In this document: positions 1-8,108 of the stretch, piece by piece
Numbering within the stretch: position 1 is the first letter of the stretch
How the letters are laid out: each line of letters begins with the position of its first letter
Assembly: GCA_004559785.1 (NCBI GenBank)
Contig: SFXD01000035.1
Span: 1 to 19,693 of the forward strand
DNA length: 19,693 nt
Reading direction: 5' to 3'
From: a bacterium
Lineage (GTDB): Bacteria; Bacteroidota; Bacteroidia; Bacteroidales; Bacteroidaceae
Translations under genes and position numbers: made by a program
The notes under the pieces: model-generated
Told to the model about the DNA's origin: nothing
The model's input: only the letters and a program-made list of their open reading frames with translations
Databases searched by the model: none

Positions 1-36
1 ATATTATCCTGAGTCTTAATATTTGCTTTCGGGGTA

Positions 37-44
37 CAAAGTTA
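37..44 (-). promoter_or_regulatory. possible leftward promoter, -7 box
   Basis: On the minus strand this reads TAACTTTG, an exact match to the Bacteroidetes -7 consensus TAnnTTTG. It would drive transcription leftwards out of the window, with about 30 nt of leader visible. No clear TTTG -33 box lies 19-21 nt upstream (positions 64-68), so the call rests on one element. Confidence 0.35.
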
Positions 45-62
45 GTGAATAATTACCAGATA

Positions 63-395
63 ATGAATAATTCCCACGATTATTTCTATGAGGTATTATT
101 GTTCGACAAGTCTTTTATGCAGCCTGATGATATGGTTGAGCTGCTTCGACATAGAGGGTTGGAAATCGAGAACCCTCAGAGAGTTTCCCATTATATACGC
201 AACATCGGTTATTATAGGTTGAGCGCATATATGTTGGATTTCATCCTTCGTTTTCTCGCCATGGCAAAGTTCAAACACGTTTGACTTTGCTCATATGGCT
301 TAACGAAAACGTTCCCATTCCTGCGGCAACCTAAGGATGAGCACCGTTTCAAGCTTGGAAGCAATTTTGCCTCTTTAGTTGTCCTTCTGCGGTAA
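63..395 (+). pseudogene. Abi_2-type abortive-infection gene remnant
   Basis: The first 60 or so residues match the start of the Abi_2 (AbiD/AbiF-like) family of phage-resistance proteins: an LLRHRGLEI helix, then SHYIRNIGYYRLSAYML. The frame meets TGA at 282-284. In the same frame beyond the stop, the next conserved block resumes as FPFLRQPKDEHRFKLGSNF, before TAA at 393-395. Between the two blocks are about 25 unrelated codons that coincide with a palindrome at 249-311. After 395 only scattered family-like fragments appear, in another frame (RYNEIL), and the C-terminal half is absent. An upstream GTG at 45 could extend the frame, but no plus-strand promoter is visible. Seen: the motifs, stops and truncation. 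Inferred: a dead gene. From 396 to about 500 no intact gene is visible. Programmed readthrough is unlikely because of the second stop. Confidence 0.68.
249..311. repeat. 63-bp imperfect palindrome interrupting the abi remnant
   Basis: Nested complementary arms give a hairpin of 22 base pairs: CGTTTTC (249-255) with GAAAACG (305-311), CCAT (259-262) with ATGG (295-298), GCAAAGT (264-270) with ACTTTGC (284-290), and CAAA (272-275) with TTTG (280-283), around a 4-nt loop. It lies exactly between two conserved Abi_2 blocks and supplies the internal TGA. The flanks CATCCTTCG (242-250) and CATTCCTGCG (315-324) resemble each other and could be a diverged duplicated target or a residue of the parent gene. 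It could be a small non-autonomous palindromic element, but no family is recognised. Confidence 0.5.
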
Positions 396-504
396 AGCCA
401 AGGTACAATGAGATTCTGAAACCACCAAATGTAGGGCAGGATTTCGGCCAAATGCATGCGAAAGGTGAATTATTCCTAAATTCCATTAAAAACAGGGCAT
501 CCTG

Positions 505-536
505 TTTGTACTTCACCACCGTATTCCTTACCTTTG
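505..536 (+). promoter_or_regulatory. promoter of the DUF2007 gene
   Basis: A -33 TTTG at 505-508 and a -7 TACCTTTG at 529-536 are separated by 20 nt, matching the Bacteroidetes sigma-ABfr consensus. Transcription should begin near 543, about 20 nt before the ATG at 564. This rules out the TTG at 534 as the start, because it lies inside the -7 box. Confidence 0.75.
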
Positions 537-563
537 CCTTGCCAATCCCAAAATAACAAGATT

Positions 564-779
564 ATGAAAACCATTGTTTGCAACAATCATGTAGAGGCAG
601 GTGCCTTGAGAAGCATCCTGGAAGGAATGGGCGTAGAGAGTGCAATCTACGATGAGACAAACAGCAAGACTGCACGTGGCATCATGGACCAGACGATAGA
701 GGTGATGGTGAACGATGCCGACTACGACAGGGCAATGGAACTATACCATGGAATGGTAGAGGAACCTTGCTGCGAATGA
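564..779 (+). CDS. DUF2007 family protein (putative signal-transducing protein)
   Basis: This is a 71-residue protein of the DUF2007 type (PF09413). The N-terminal strand-helix KTIVCNNHVEAGALRSILE leads into a glycine turn (EGMGVES), an acidic DETN segment, and a second strand IEVMVNDADYDRAMEL. That beta-alpha-beta layout resembles a small ferredoxin-like or GlnB-like regulatory fold; the biochemical role of the family is unknown. The C-terminus ends in a Cys-Cys pair (EEPCCE). The ATG at 564 was chosen because a near-consensus promoter lies just upstream and its -7 box covers the alternative TTG start at 534. The gene is monocistronic and converges on mutS with only 5 nt between stop codons. 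Family assignment is good; function is unassigned. Confidence 0.82.
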   Translation: MKTIVCNNHVEAGALRSILEGMGVESAIYDETNSKTARGIMDQTIEVMVNDADYDRAMELYHGMVEEPCCE

Positions 780-784
780 CGAGG

Positions 785-3415
785 CTAAGCCTTCTTGCCT
801 CCCTTTACGAGTTTCTTGATATCATTGAGCTTGTTCAGGGCTTCGAGTGGCGTGAGGGCATTAATGTCGATGTTGAGCAGCTCGTCGCGTATCTGGCAAA
901 GGACGGGGTCGTCTAATTGGAAGAAGTTCATCTGCACGCCCTCGCACTTTTCCGGAGCGGCATGGATTCCCTTGCCAAGTCCCTCGTGGCTGACGCTATC
1001 CTCCAGTTGGCGCAGTATCTCGTCTGCCCTTCTCACTATGGACGACGGCATTCCCGCCAGTTTGGCGACGTGTATGCCGAAACTATGCTCCGAGCCACCC
1101 CTCTCCAGTTTCCTGAGGAAGATGACCTTGCCGTCCACTTCCCTTACGCTCACGTTGTAGTTCTTGATGCGTGGGAAGGAGCGTTCCATCTCGTTGAGTT
1201 CGTGGTAGTGAGTGGCGAACAGGGTGCGAGCCCGTCCCTTGTCGTTCTCGTGTATGTATTCTACTATTGACCATGCTATGGAGATGCCGTCGTATGTGCT
1301 GGTACCCCTGCCAAGTTCGTCGAACAGTACGAGGCTTCGCTCGGAGATGTTGTTGAGGATGTTGGCTGCCTCGTTCATCTCCACCATGAAGGTGCTCTCC
1401 CCCACCGAAATGTTGTCGCTGGCTCCCACTCGGGTGAATATCTTGTCCACGATGCCTATCCTTGCGCTCTCTGCCGGTACGAAGCTACCCATCTGTGCCA
1501 TCAGCGTGATGAGGGCGGTCTGGCGTAGCAGGGCACTTTTTCCTGCCATGTTTGGACCCGTGATGATGATGATTTGCTGCTGGTCGTTGTCCATGTATAC
1601 ATCGTTGGCTATGTATCGTTCGCCGGTTGGCAGTTGCTGCTCTATGACGGGATGCCTGCCCTGCTTGATGTCCAGTACATACGAGTCGTCTACCACGGGA
1701 CGTATGTAGTGGTACTCCATAGCCGAAACGGCGAAGGAATGCAGGCAATCCATCTGTGCCACGAGCAGGGCGTCGTCCTGTATCGCCTTGGTGTGCATGG
1801 ACAGATACGAGACAAGGTTGTTGTACAGGCTTGTCTCAAGGGCGAGGATGCGGTCTTGAGCCCCCATTATCTTCTCCTCGTACTCCTTAAGTTCCTGCGT
1901 GATGTATCGCTCGGCCGAGACAAGTGTCTGCTTGCGTATCCACTCGGCAGGGACTTGGTCGCGATAGGTGTTCCTCACCTCAAGGTAGTAGCCGAAGACG
2001 TTGTTGTAGCCAATCTTCAGGCTCTGTATGCCCGTAGCCTCTATCTCCCTCTGCTGTATTTCGAGGAGATACTCCTTGCCCTGGTAGGCAATGCGCCTTA
2101 GTTCGTCGAGTTCGTCGCTTACGCCTTCTGCTATGACATAGCCCTTGTTTACCAGCAATGGCGGCTCAGGCATTATCTCCTTATCTATCCTGTCCCTGAT
2201 TTCCTGGCAGGGGTCGAGTCTGGCTCCAAGCCCCTTTAGGGCCTCATCCTCTATTTCCTCGCACATCCTGCGAATGTTGCCTATTGCATCGAGCGAAACC
2301 TTCAGTTGTACCACCTCGCGTGGCGTGACGCGCCCCACGCTTATCTTGGATACTATGCGCTCGAGGTCGCAAATGCGATGTAGTTCCTGTGAAACCTGCT
2401 CCCTGAACTCCGTCTCCCGGAAAAGGCTGTCCACCACGTCGTGTCTTGCCCTTATCTGTGCGATGTCGCGTGAGGGGAACATCGTCCACCGTCTCAGCAG
2501 ACGCGCTCCCATTGGAGTGGCTGTATGGTCGATGACGTCGAGCAGCGATATGCCGTCCTCGCTCATCGAGGAGACGAGCTCAAGGCTCCTGATGGTGAAT
2601 TTGTCGAGCCTGACGAAGCTCTCGCTGTCGATGCGCCTCATGGACGCAATGTGCCTGACGTTGGCATGCTGCGTTAGTTCGAGGTATTGCAGGATGGCTC
2701 CGGAGGCAACGATGGCATTGTGCAGATGGTCTATGCCAAACCCCTTGAGGCTCGTAACGCCAAATTGCCTATGAAGCTTGGCAATGGCCGACTTCTCTGT
2801 GAAGACCCAGTCTTCCAGTCGGTCGTAGGTACAATACTTGGTGCCGAACGAACTCTCGAACATTCCCCTTTTGCCGTTCTCGAAGAGGACTTCCTTTGGG
2901 GCAAAGCTGGCGAGCAGCTTGTCCACGTAGTCGGTGGTGCCTTCTGCCACGAGGAACTCCCCCGTACTGATGTCCAGGAAAGCAAGTCCGCACATTGCTT
3001 TGCCGAAATGTACGGCAGCGAGGAAATTGTTCTCCTTGTAGTTGAGTACCGTGTCGTTCATTGCCACGCCGGGCGTGACGAGTTCAGTGATGCCTCGCTT
3101 GACAAGCGTCTTTGTCAGCTTGGGATCCTCCAGTTGGTCGCATATCGCCACCCTCTTGCCGGCCCTCACCAATTTCGGCAGATAGGTGTCGAGGGCATGG
3201 TGTGGGAATCCTGCCATTGCGGTTGCCTGTTTTGAGGGCTCCTTGCCGTTGTTCCTCCGGGTCAATGTAATGCCCAATATCTCCGAAGCCTCCAAGGCAT
3301 CCTCCTCATAAGTCTCGTAGAAGTCGCCGCAGCGGAACAAGAGCAGTGCGTCGGGATGCTTTGCCTTGAGGTCGTAAAACTGCTTCATCATGGGGGTTAG
3401 CCCGTCCTTTGCCAT
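785..3415 (-). CDS. mutS: DNA mismatch repair protein MutS
   Basis: This 876-residue MutS1 has the usual full length. MutS binds mispaired and looped-out bases as a clamp and recruits MutL in an ATP-dependent cycle. The N-terminal mismatch-reading motif is GDFYE (Phe32-x-Glu34). Connector, lever and clamp domains follow. The ABC-type ATPase has Walker A GPNMAGKS near residues 618-625, with the GKSA form rather than GKST, and Walker B plus signature LFDELGRGTSTYDG near 698-711. The helix-turn-helix region ends in an acidic then lysine-rich tail. The FxE motif and C-terminal region separate it from MutS2. It is the third gene of a leftward nadB-trkH-mutS run, 59 nt downstream of trkH, with no consensus promoter in the gap, so cotranscription is likely. 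No mutL lies in the window. Confidence 0.97.
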   Translation of the reverse strand: MAKDGLTPMMKQFYDLKAKHPDALLLFRCGDFYETYEEDALEASEILGITLTRRNNGKEPSKQATAMAGFPHHALDTYLPKLVRAGKRVAICDQLEDPKLTKTLVKRGITELVTPGVAMNDTVLNYKENNFLAAVHFGKAMCGLAFLDISTGEFLVAEGTTDYVDKLLASFAPKEVLFENGKRGMFESSFGTKYCTYDRLEDWVFTEKSAIAKLHRQFGVTSLKGFGIDHLHNAIVASGAILQYLELTQHANVRHIASMRRIDSESFVRLDKFTIRSLELVSSMSEDGISLLDVIDHTATPMGARLLRRWTMFPSRDIAQIRARHDVVDSLFRETEFREQVSQELHRICDLERIVSKISVGRVTPREVVQLKVSLDAIGNIRRMCEEIEDEALKGLGARLDPCQEIRDRIDKEIMPEPPLLVNKGYVIAEGVSDELDELRRIAYQGKEYLLEIQQREIEATGIQSLKIGYNNVFGYYLEVRNTYRDQVPAEWIRKQTLVSAERYITQELKEYEEKIMGAQDRILALETSLYNNLVSYLSMHTKAIQDDALLVAQMDCLHSFAVSAMEYHYIRPVVDDSYVLDIKQGRHPVIEQQLPTGERYIANDVYMDNDQQQIIIITGPNMAGKSALLRQTALITLMAQMGSFVPAESARIGIVDKIFTRVGASDNISVGESTFMVEMNEAANILNNISERSLVLFDELGRGTSTYDGISIAWSIVEYIHENDKGRARTLFATHYHELNEMERSFPRIKNYNVSVREVDGKVIFLRKLERGGSEHSFGIHVAKLAGMPSSIVRRADEILRQLEDSVSHEGLGKGIHAAPEKCEGVQMNFFQLDDPVLCQIRDELLNIDINALTPLEALNKLNDIKKLVKGGKKA

Positions 3416-3474
3416 AAGATGTGTATTGTTGTATGTTTTTGGTGTTCGTACAATGATTGACCGATACTTTGCCC

Positions 3475-4947
3475 TTATTTCCTATCCTTCCAGTACTGTG
3501 GCAGAAGCAGGAACAGGACGGTAAATATCTCAAGTCGTCCTATTAGCATGTACAGGCTTAGCATGTACTTGCCTGCCGTAGGAACGCTCGAAAAGTTGCC
3601 TGTTGGCCCGGTAGCTCCCATGCCTGGGCCTGTGTTGCTGAGCATGCTGATGCTGCTGCCCAGTGCCGTGTCGGCATCTTCGCCGATGAGACGGTATAGT
3701 AGCATTGCCAGGGTGACCAGGAAGACGTATATGACGATGAAGGCGAGGGTCTTGCGGACCTTGTCGGTAGGTACGATCTGACCGCTCACCCTGACTCCGA
3801 GCACTGCCCTCGGGTGCAACTGGACAATCAGTTCGTTGAGGACGCTCTTCACGGCAATGATTATCCTTATCACCTTGATGCCTCCTGCCGTGCCTCCTGC
3901 ACATGCTCCTATCGCCATTATGACCAGTGTCGGCATCCAGAACGTCGGTCCCCACGCCACATAGTCGCACTTTTGAGCGGCAAAGCCAGTGCTGCTAATT
4001 ATGGTAGAGACATGGAACAGGGACGTACGGAAGGTCTCCTCAGCACCATGGGGAAGTGTGTCGGAAGGGATGTCGGATGGGCATGCAAGGAAGAACAATG
4101 CCGTGAAGACTACCACCGAAACGAATACGATGCCAAAGAAGGTGCGCAGTTCCTCGTTTCGGACCATTACGCCCACTCGCCTGATGCTTAGATAGTAGTA
4201 CAGCGAGAAGTTGATGCTGCTGAATATCATGAAGGCACATGCCACGTACTCGATGTATGCCGAATGGAAATGCGCCATGCTGGCCGTGTGGGTACTGAAC
4301 CCTCCGGTGGCAATGGTGGTAAGGGCATGGCATACGGAGTCGTAGAAGTCCATGGGTCCTATCCAATAGAACATGGCACATGCCGTGGTAAGCAAGAGGT
4401 ATGCCATTAGCATCCTCCGTGCCGTAGCTCCTATCTTGGGGCGCAGTTTGTCCACGCCAAGTCCGGTAACCTCGGCAGAGTAAACGTTGCTGTTCTTGAG
4501 TTCGTAGACGGGAATCAGGGCAAAGGAGAAGACTACGATGCCAAGTCCGCCAATCCATTGCGTGACGGACCTCCACAGAAGCAATGCCCTTGGCTGTGCG
4601 TCGATGTCTGAAAAGCAAGTGGCACCGGTGGTGGTGAATCCGCTCATGGTCTCGAAGAATGCGCTTGCAGCGTCCATGCCGCATATCCAGACATAAGGCA
4701 CCATGCCTATGACGGAGAACAGTATCCATGACATCACCACGACAAGGAAACTGTCCGCCCTTGTCATGTGGTGGTCGCCGTCCCTTTCTCCTATCCGCTT
4801 GCATACCGTTCCGAATGTGGCGGCGGAGAGTGCTACGACAAGGTACTTGTACCAATCTTCCTCTCCGTATGCAAGGGACACGATTGTGGTGAGCCCCAGA
4901 AAGAGGCTCTCCATGATGATGAGGATTCCCAGTATGCTCTTTTTCAC
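3475..4947 (-). CDS. trkH: TrkH family potassium uptake protein
   Basis: This 490-residue polytopic membrane protein is the channel-forming subunit of a Trk/Ktr-type K+ (or K+/Na+) uptake system. Four pore repeats are visible through their selectivity-filter signatures: TTTGA (105-109), ATGGF (213-217), SSTGF (318-322) and SNTGPG (437-442). The glycine-rich intramembrane gating loop GACAGGTAGGIK follows at 347-358. At least ten hydrophobic segments are present, beginning with an N-terminal helix after MKKS. The start codon is GTG (4947-4945) and overlaps the nadB stop by 4 nt as GTGA, implying translational coupling. The RCK-domain partner (TrkA/KtrA) that normally gates such channels is not in this window. 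Na+-dependent KtrB-like behaviour cannot be excluded. Confidence 0.95.
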   Translation of the reverse strand: MKKSILGILIIMESLFLGLTTIVSLAYGEEDWYKYLVVALSAATFGTVCKRIGERDGDHHMTRADSFLVVVMSWILFSVIGMVPYVWICGMDAASAFFETMSGFTTTGATCFSDIDAQPRALLLWRSVTQWIGGLGIVVFSFALIPVYELKNSNVYSAEVTGLGVDKLRPKIGATARRMLMAYLLLTTACAMFYWIGPMDFYDSVCHALTTIATGGFSTHTASMAHFHSAYIEYVACAFMIFSSINFSLYYYLSIRRVGVMVRNEELRTFFGIVFVSVVVFTALFFLACPSDIPSDTLPHGAEETFRTSLFHVSTIISSTGFAAQKCDYVAWGPTFWMPTLVIMAIGACAGGTAGGIKVIRIIIAVKSVLNELIVQLHPRAVLGVRVSGQIVPTDKVRKTLAFIVIYVFLVTLAMLLYRLIGEDADTALGSSISMLSNTGPGMGATGPTGNFSSVPTAGKYMLSLYMLIGRLEIFTVLFLLLPQYWKDRK

Positions 4948-6533
4948 TTGCTATCCAATGCGTGTTTGGGGTAGTCGACGGTGTAATGCAGCCCTCGGCT
5001 CTCCTTGCGCTCGATGGCTTGTCGGGTGATTAGGTAACCTACGTTTATCATGTTTCTCAGTTCGCAGATGTCCCGTGTCGGTTTGACACGCTTGAACAGG
5101 TGTTCGGTCTCCTCGTACAGAAGGTCGAGCCTTTCCCATGCACGGTGAAGCCTAAGGTCGCTCCTCACGATGCCGACGTAGGTGCTCATTATCTGGTTGA
5201 CCTCCTTCATGTCCTGTGCTATCAGCACCTTCTCCTCGTTAGTCATGGTGCCTTCGTCGTTCCATTCCGGGACGTTGTCGTTGAAGTGGTATTGGCCAAT
5301 CACCTCCAGCGAGTGCCTTGCTGCCGCATTGGCATATACCACGGCCTCGATAAGCGAGTTGCTTGCCAGTCGGTTCCCTCCGTGCAGGCCCGTGCACGAG
5401 CATTCTCCCACGGCGTACAGACGGCGTATGCTGCTTTGCCCGTCAAGGTCTACCTGTATGCCTCCGCACATGTAGTGTGCGCTTGGTGCTACGGGAATGT
5501 ACTGCTTGGTGATGTCTATTCCGATGCTAAGGCACTTGGCGTATATGTTGGGGAAATGATGCCTTGTCTCGTCGGGATCCTTGTGCGTAACGTCGAGGCA
5601 GACATGGTCAAGTCCGTGTATCTTCATCTCCCTGTCTATTGCCCTTGCCACTATGTCGCGTGGAGCCAGGGACAGGCGTTCGTCGTACTTCTGCATGAAC
5701 TCCTCGCCGCCGGGGAGGCGCAGGATGCCTCCGTAGCCACGCATTGCCTCGGTGATGAGGTATGCGGGATGTGACTCTGCCGGATTGTATAGCACGGTAG
5801 GGTGGAACTGTACGAACTCCATGTCCTTCACCTTGCCCTTTGCCCTGTAAACCATGGCTATGCCGTCGCCCGTGGCTATGTTGGGGTTGGAGGTAGTGGC
5901 ATATACGGCACCCGTGCCACCTGTGGCCATCAGGGTGACACGGCTCAGGTAGGTATCTACCTTGCCTGTATCGGGATTGAGCACGTATGCACCGTAGCAC
6001 TCTATGTCAGGCGTCCTTCTGGTGACCCTGATGCCCAGATGGTGCTGGGTGATAATCTCCACAGCGAAATGGTATTCCAGCACCTCTATGTTGGGATTTG
6101 CCTTGACGGCTGCCATTAGCCCTCGCTGAATCTCTGCCCCCGTATCGTCGGCGTGGTGCAGTATGCGGAACTCTGAGTGCCCTCCCTCGCGATGGAGATC
6201 GAAGTCCCCGTTCTCCTTCCTGTCGAAGTTCACGCCCCAGCGCAAGAGGTCGCGTATGCCGTCGGGACCATTCTTCACCACCTGTTCCACGGCAGCGGGG
6301 TCGCTGATGTAGTCGCCCGCAATCATCGTGTCCTCGATATGCTTGTCGAAGTTGTCCACCAGCAGGTTTGTTACCGAGGCGATGCCTCCCTGCGCCTTAG
6401 CGGTATTGGCTTCCTCGAGCGTAGTCTTGCAGATGATGGCCACCTTGCCATTTCCGCTGTCTGCCACCTTCAAGGCATAGCTCATGCCTGCTACACCTCC
6501 ACCTATTATCAGGAAATCGTATTTGCGTATCAT
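4944..6533 (-). CDS. nadB: L-aspartate oxidase
   Basis: This 529-residue FAD flavoenzyme oxidises L-aspartate to iminoaspartate, the first step of de novo NAD synthesis; NadA then makes quinolinate. The sequence shows the FAD dinucleotide fold GGGVAG (11-16), the NTAKAQGG flavin-contact segment (43-50), the HREGGHSE substrate and active-site segment (114-121), and the family signature GLHGGNRLASNSL. A helical C-terminal domain follows, as in the succinate dehydrogenase/fumarate reductase flavoprotein superfamily. HREGGHSE and the length favour NadB over SdhA/FrdA. It is first in the leftward nadB-trkH-mutS run, with a TAnnTTTG -7 box about 36 nt upstream. nadA and nadC are not in the window, so the NAD genes are split here. 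Confidence 0.96.
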   Translation of the reverse strand: MIRKYDFLIIGGGVAGMSYALKVADSGNGKVAIICKTTLEEANTAKAQGGIASVTNLLVDNFDKHIEDTMIAGDYISDPAAVEQVVKNGPDGIRDLLRWGVNFDRKENGDFDLHREGGHSEFRILHHADDTGAEIQRGLMAAVKANPNIEVLEYHFAVEIITQHHLGIRVTRRTPDIECYGAYVLNPDTGKVDTYLSRVTLMATGGTGAVYATTSNPNIATGDGIAMVYRAKGKVKDMEFVQFHPTVLYNPAESHPAYLITEAMRGYGGILRLPGGEEFMQKYDERLSLAPRDIVARAIDREMKIHGLDHVCLDVTHKDPDETRHHFPNIYAKCLSIGIDITKQYIPVAPSAHYMCGGIQVDLDGQSSIRRLYAVGECSCTGLHGGNRLASNSLIEAVVYANAAARHSLEVIGQYHFNDNVPEWNDEGTMTNEEKVLIAQDMKEVNQIMSTYVGIVRSDLRLHRAWERLDLLYEETEHLFKRVKPTRDICELRNMINVGYLITRQAIERKESRGLHYTVDYPKHALDSK

Positions 6534-6568
6534 GTTTAAAAATGCCAGTTTTTAGCCCATTCAACATA

Positions 6569-6576
6569 CAAAAGTA
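6569..6576 (-). promoter_or_regulatory. nadB promoter, -7 box
   Basis: The minus strand reads TACTTTTG, an exact TAnnTTTG match, placing the start of transcription near 6562, about 28 nt before the nadB ATG. The -33 position (about 6597-6600) carries no TTTG, so the promoter may be weak or need help. It shares its intergenic stretch with the divergent dacB promoter. Confidence 0.55.
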
Positions 6577-6592
6577 ATGAAAAAGTCCTTTC

Positions 6593-6627
6593 GTTGTTCC
6601 TCTTCTCGTCGTTTTTCTTTAACTTTG
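6593..6627 (+). promoter_or_regulatory. dacB promoter
   Basis: TAACTTTG at 6620-6627 is an exact -7 match. The best -33 candidate is GTTG at 6593-6596, with a long 23-nt spacer. The predicted transcript start near 6634 lies 18 nt before the ATG at 6652 and downstream of the alternative ATG at 6577, so the shorter protein is preferred. Confidence 0.6.
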
Positions 6628-6651
6628 CACGTATTATCTACATTTTGCGTC

Positions 6652-7896
6652 ATGATTGTAAGGAAAGTGTATCTATGTAAAGCCATATTGTGCACATTAT
6701 TTATATATATGTCCGCCATGCCCACGGCAAGGGCAGGTAGGCATGCAAACCACGCCATTGTATACGAGGACGTGGAAGGGCAGGCATGCTGGGCGGACAC
6801 CATCGTAGCCAGGCTTGACTCCATCTGCACAATACCCTTGTTCGATACGTCGCAACTGGGCATCTTCGTATACGACATGACCGAAGGCATGCCACTGTAT
6901 ACCAGGAATGCCACCCACAGGATGCGTCCTGCATCTAACCAGAAGATAGTGACTTCCGTGGCGGCACTGCACCTCTTGGGTGGCGACTTCCGCTTTGGGA
7001 CCGAACTCAGGGTAGTAGGCGAATGCTCGGACAGCACACTGAACGGCAATGTATATGTAGTGGGTGCCATGGACCCCGTGCTCTCGCAGGAAGATGTAAG
7101 GAGCATGGCGGGGGCTCTTAGGGAAATAGGCATAGACAGCATCAACGGGCAGGTTTGCCTCGACATGGGCATAAAGGATGACCTTGAATATGGATGGGGG
7201 TGGTGCTGGGACGACGACTATGGTCCCTTGTCTGCACTCTTGGTGGATGCCAAGGACAACTTTCCAGCCGTGTGGAGACAAGCCTTGGAGGAGTATGGCA
7301 TAGCCATGGGCGATACATGCATAGCCGTTGGCGACACTCCACAGGAGGCTGCGATGATATTCTGCGTCAGCCACGGCATAGACGAGGTTCTCGCCGAGGT
7401 GATGAAGAACAGCGACAACATCTATGCCGAATGCCTCTTCTACAGGATTGCGGCATCTTCGGGCCAACGCAGGGCTGGCAGGAAGCAGGCAGTGGCAATG
7501 ATAGAAACCATGATGGAGGCTCTTGGCATAGACGCAGGTATCTGCCAGATAGCCGACGGCAGTGGATTGAGCCTGTATAACTACCTCACGCCGGAGGTGC
7601 TGGTGCGTCTGCTGAACTATGCCTACATCAACGAAGACATTCGTCTGCACCTGTTCCCCTCCTTTCCCATAGCAGGTGTGGACGGCACGCTGAAAAAGCG
7701 CATGAGAACAGGTCCTGCCATGCAGAACGTAAGGGCTAAGACGGGTAGCGTGGATGGCGTGTCGTCGCTCTCTGGCTACCTGATTTCCGGCAATGGGCAT
7801 CTGCTGACATTCTCCATCATCAACCAGGGCGTTGCCAGAGGGGCTGATGCGAGAGACTTCCAGGACAATGTGTGCATGATACTTTGCAGCAAATAG
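6652..7896 (+). CDS. dacB: D-alanyl-D-alanine carboxypeptidase/endopeptidase, PBP4 type (peptidase S13)
   Basis: This exported serine peptidase trims pentapeptides and cleaves cross-links in peptidoglycan. All three penicillin-binding motifs are present: SNQK (Ser95, Lys98), SDN (254-256) and KTG (363-365). From the ATG at 6652 the protein opens with a clear signal peptide (MIVRK, then hydrophobic LCKAILCTLFIYM, then a cleavage site after ARA). An ATG at 6577 adds 25 residues that mask the signal and lies upstream of the -7 box, so it was rejected. The mature protein is short: 159 residues separate SxxK from SxN, against about 244 in E. coli PBP4, while SxN to KTG is normal (109). The missing part is in the inserted domains II/III. 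No convincing terminator is seen in the 130 nt after the stop. Confidence 0.9.
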   Translation: MIVRKVYLCKAILCTLFIYMSAMPTARAGRHANHAIVYEDVEGQACWADTIVARLDSICTIPLFDTSQLGIFVYDMTEGMPLYTRNATHRMRPASNQKIVTSVAALHLLGGDFRFGTELRVVGECSDSTLNGNVYVVGAMDPVLSQEDVRSMAGALREIGIDSINGQVCLDMGIKDDLEYGWGWCWDDDYGPLSALLVDAKDNFPAVWRQALEEYGIAMGDTCIAVGDTPQEAAMIFCVSHGIDEVLAEVMKNSDNIYAECLFYRIAASSGQRRAGRKQAVAMIETMMEALGIDAGICQIADGSGLSLYNYLTPEVLVRLLNYAYINEDIRLHLFPSFPIAGVDGTLKKRMRTGPAMQNVRAKTGSVDGVSSLSGYLISGNGHLLTFSIINQGVARGADARDFQDNVCMILCSK

Positions 7897-8026
7897 AGTT
7901 GCGTTGGCATCTGGCGCGAGCACTATGACGAAATGGGCGAAAATGCACAATGCAGAAGAGCATGGCAGATTGTTTTTCTACAAACACATGCCTTTCTGTC
8001 GTATTTTTCTTTTTTCCATTGTTCTC

Positions 8027-8058
8027 GTTGGGATTGTTGTCCAACCACGATACCTTTG
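8027..8058 (+). promoter_or_regulatory. cysK promoter
   Basis: The -7 box TACCTTTG is at 8051-8058 and a -33 GTTG at 8027-8030, 20 nt apart. Transcription should begin near 8065, giving a leader of about 44 nt. A short imperfect inverted repeat (TCGTTGG at 8025-8031 with CCAACCACGA at 8041-8050) overlaps the -33 box and could be an operator, but it is weak. Confidence 0.68.
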
Positions 8059-8108
8059 TGCCATCGTAACAAACACAAAACATTAATTCATAAAAAAAGG
8101 GAAAGATT

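Noticed and set aside
63..395. Stop-codon readthrough or selenocysteine at the TGA in the abi frame
   Set aside because: A second stop follows at 393, the C-terminal half is missing, and the inserted codons match a palindrome rather than the family.
534..563. Longer start (TTG) for the DUF2007 protein
   Set aside because: The TTG is part of the -7 box TACCTTTG, so it would not be transcribed.
6577..6651. Longer start for dacB
   Set aside because: It precedes the -7 box at 6620-6627 and would bury the signal peptide.
6697..7950. 417-codon open frame on the minus strand opposite dacB
   Set aside because: It has no recognisable motif, is rich in Cys, His and Tyr from mirror codons, and lies fully over a gene with all three PBP motifs and a promoter. 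It is a shadow frame.
7897..8024. Intrinsic terminator after dacB
   Set aside because: T-rich runs are present (about 7972-8016) but no stem of useful length precedes them.
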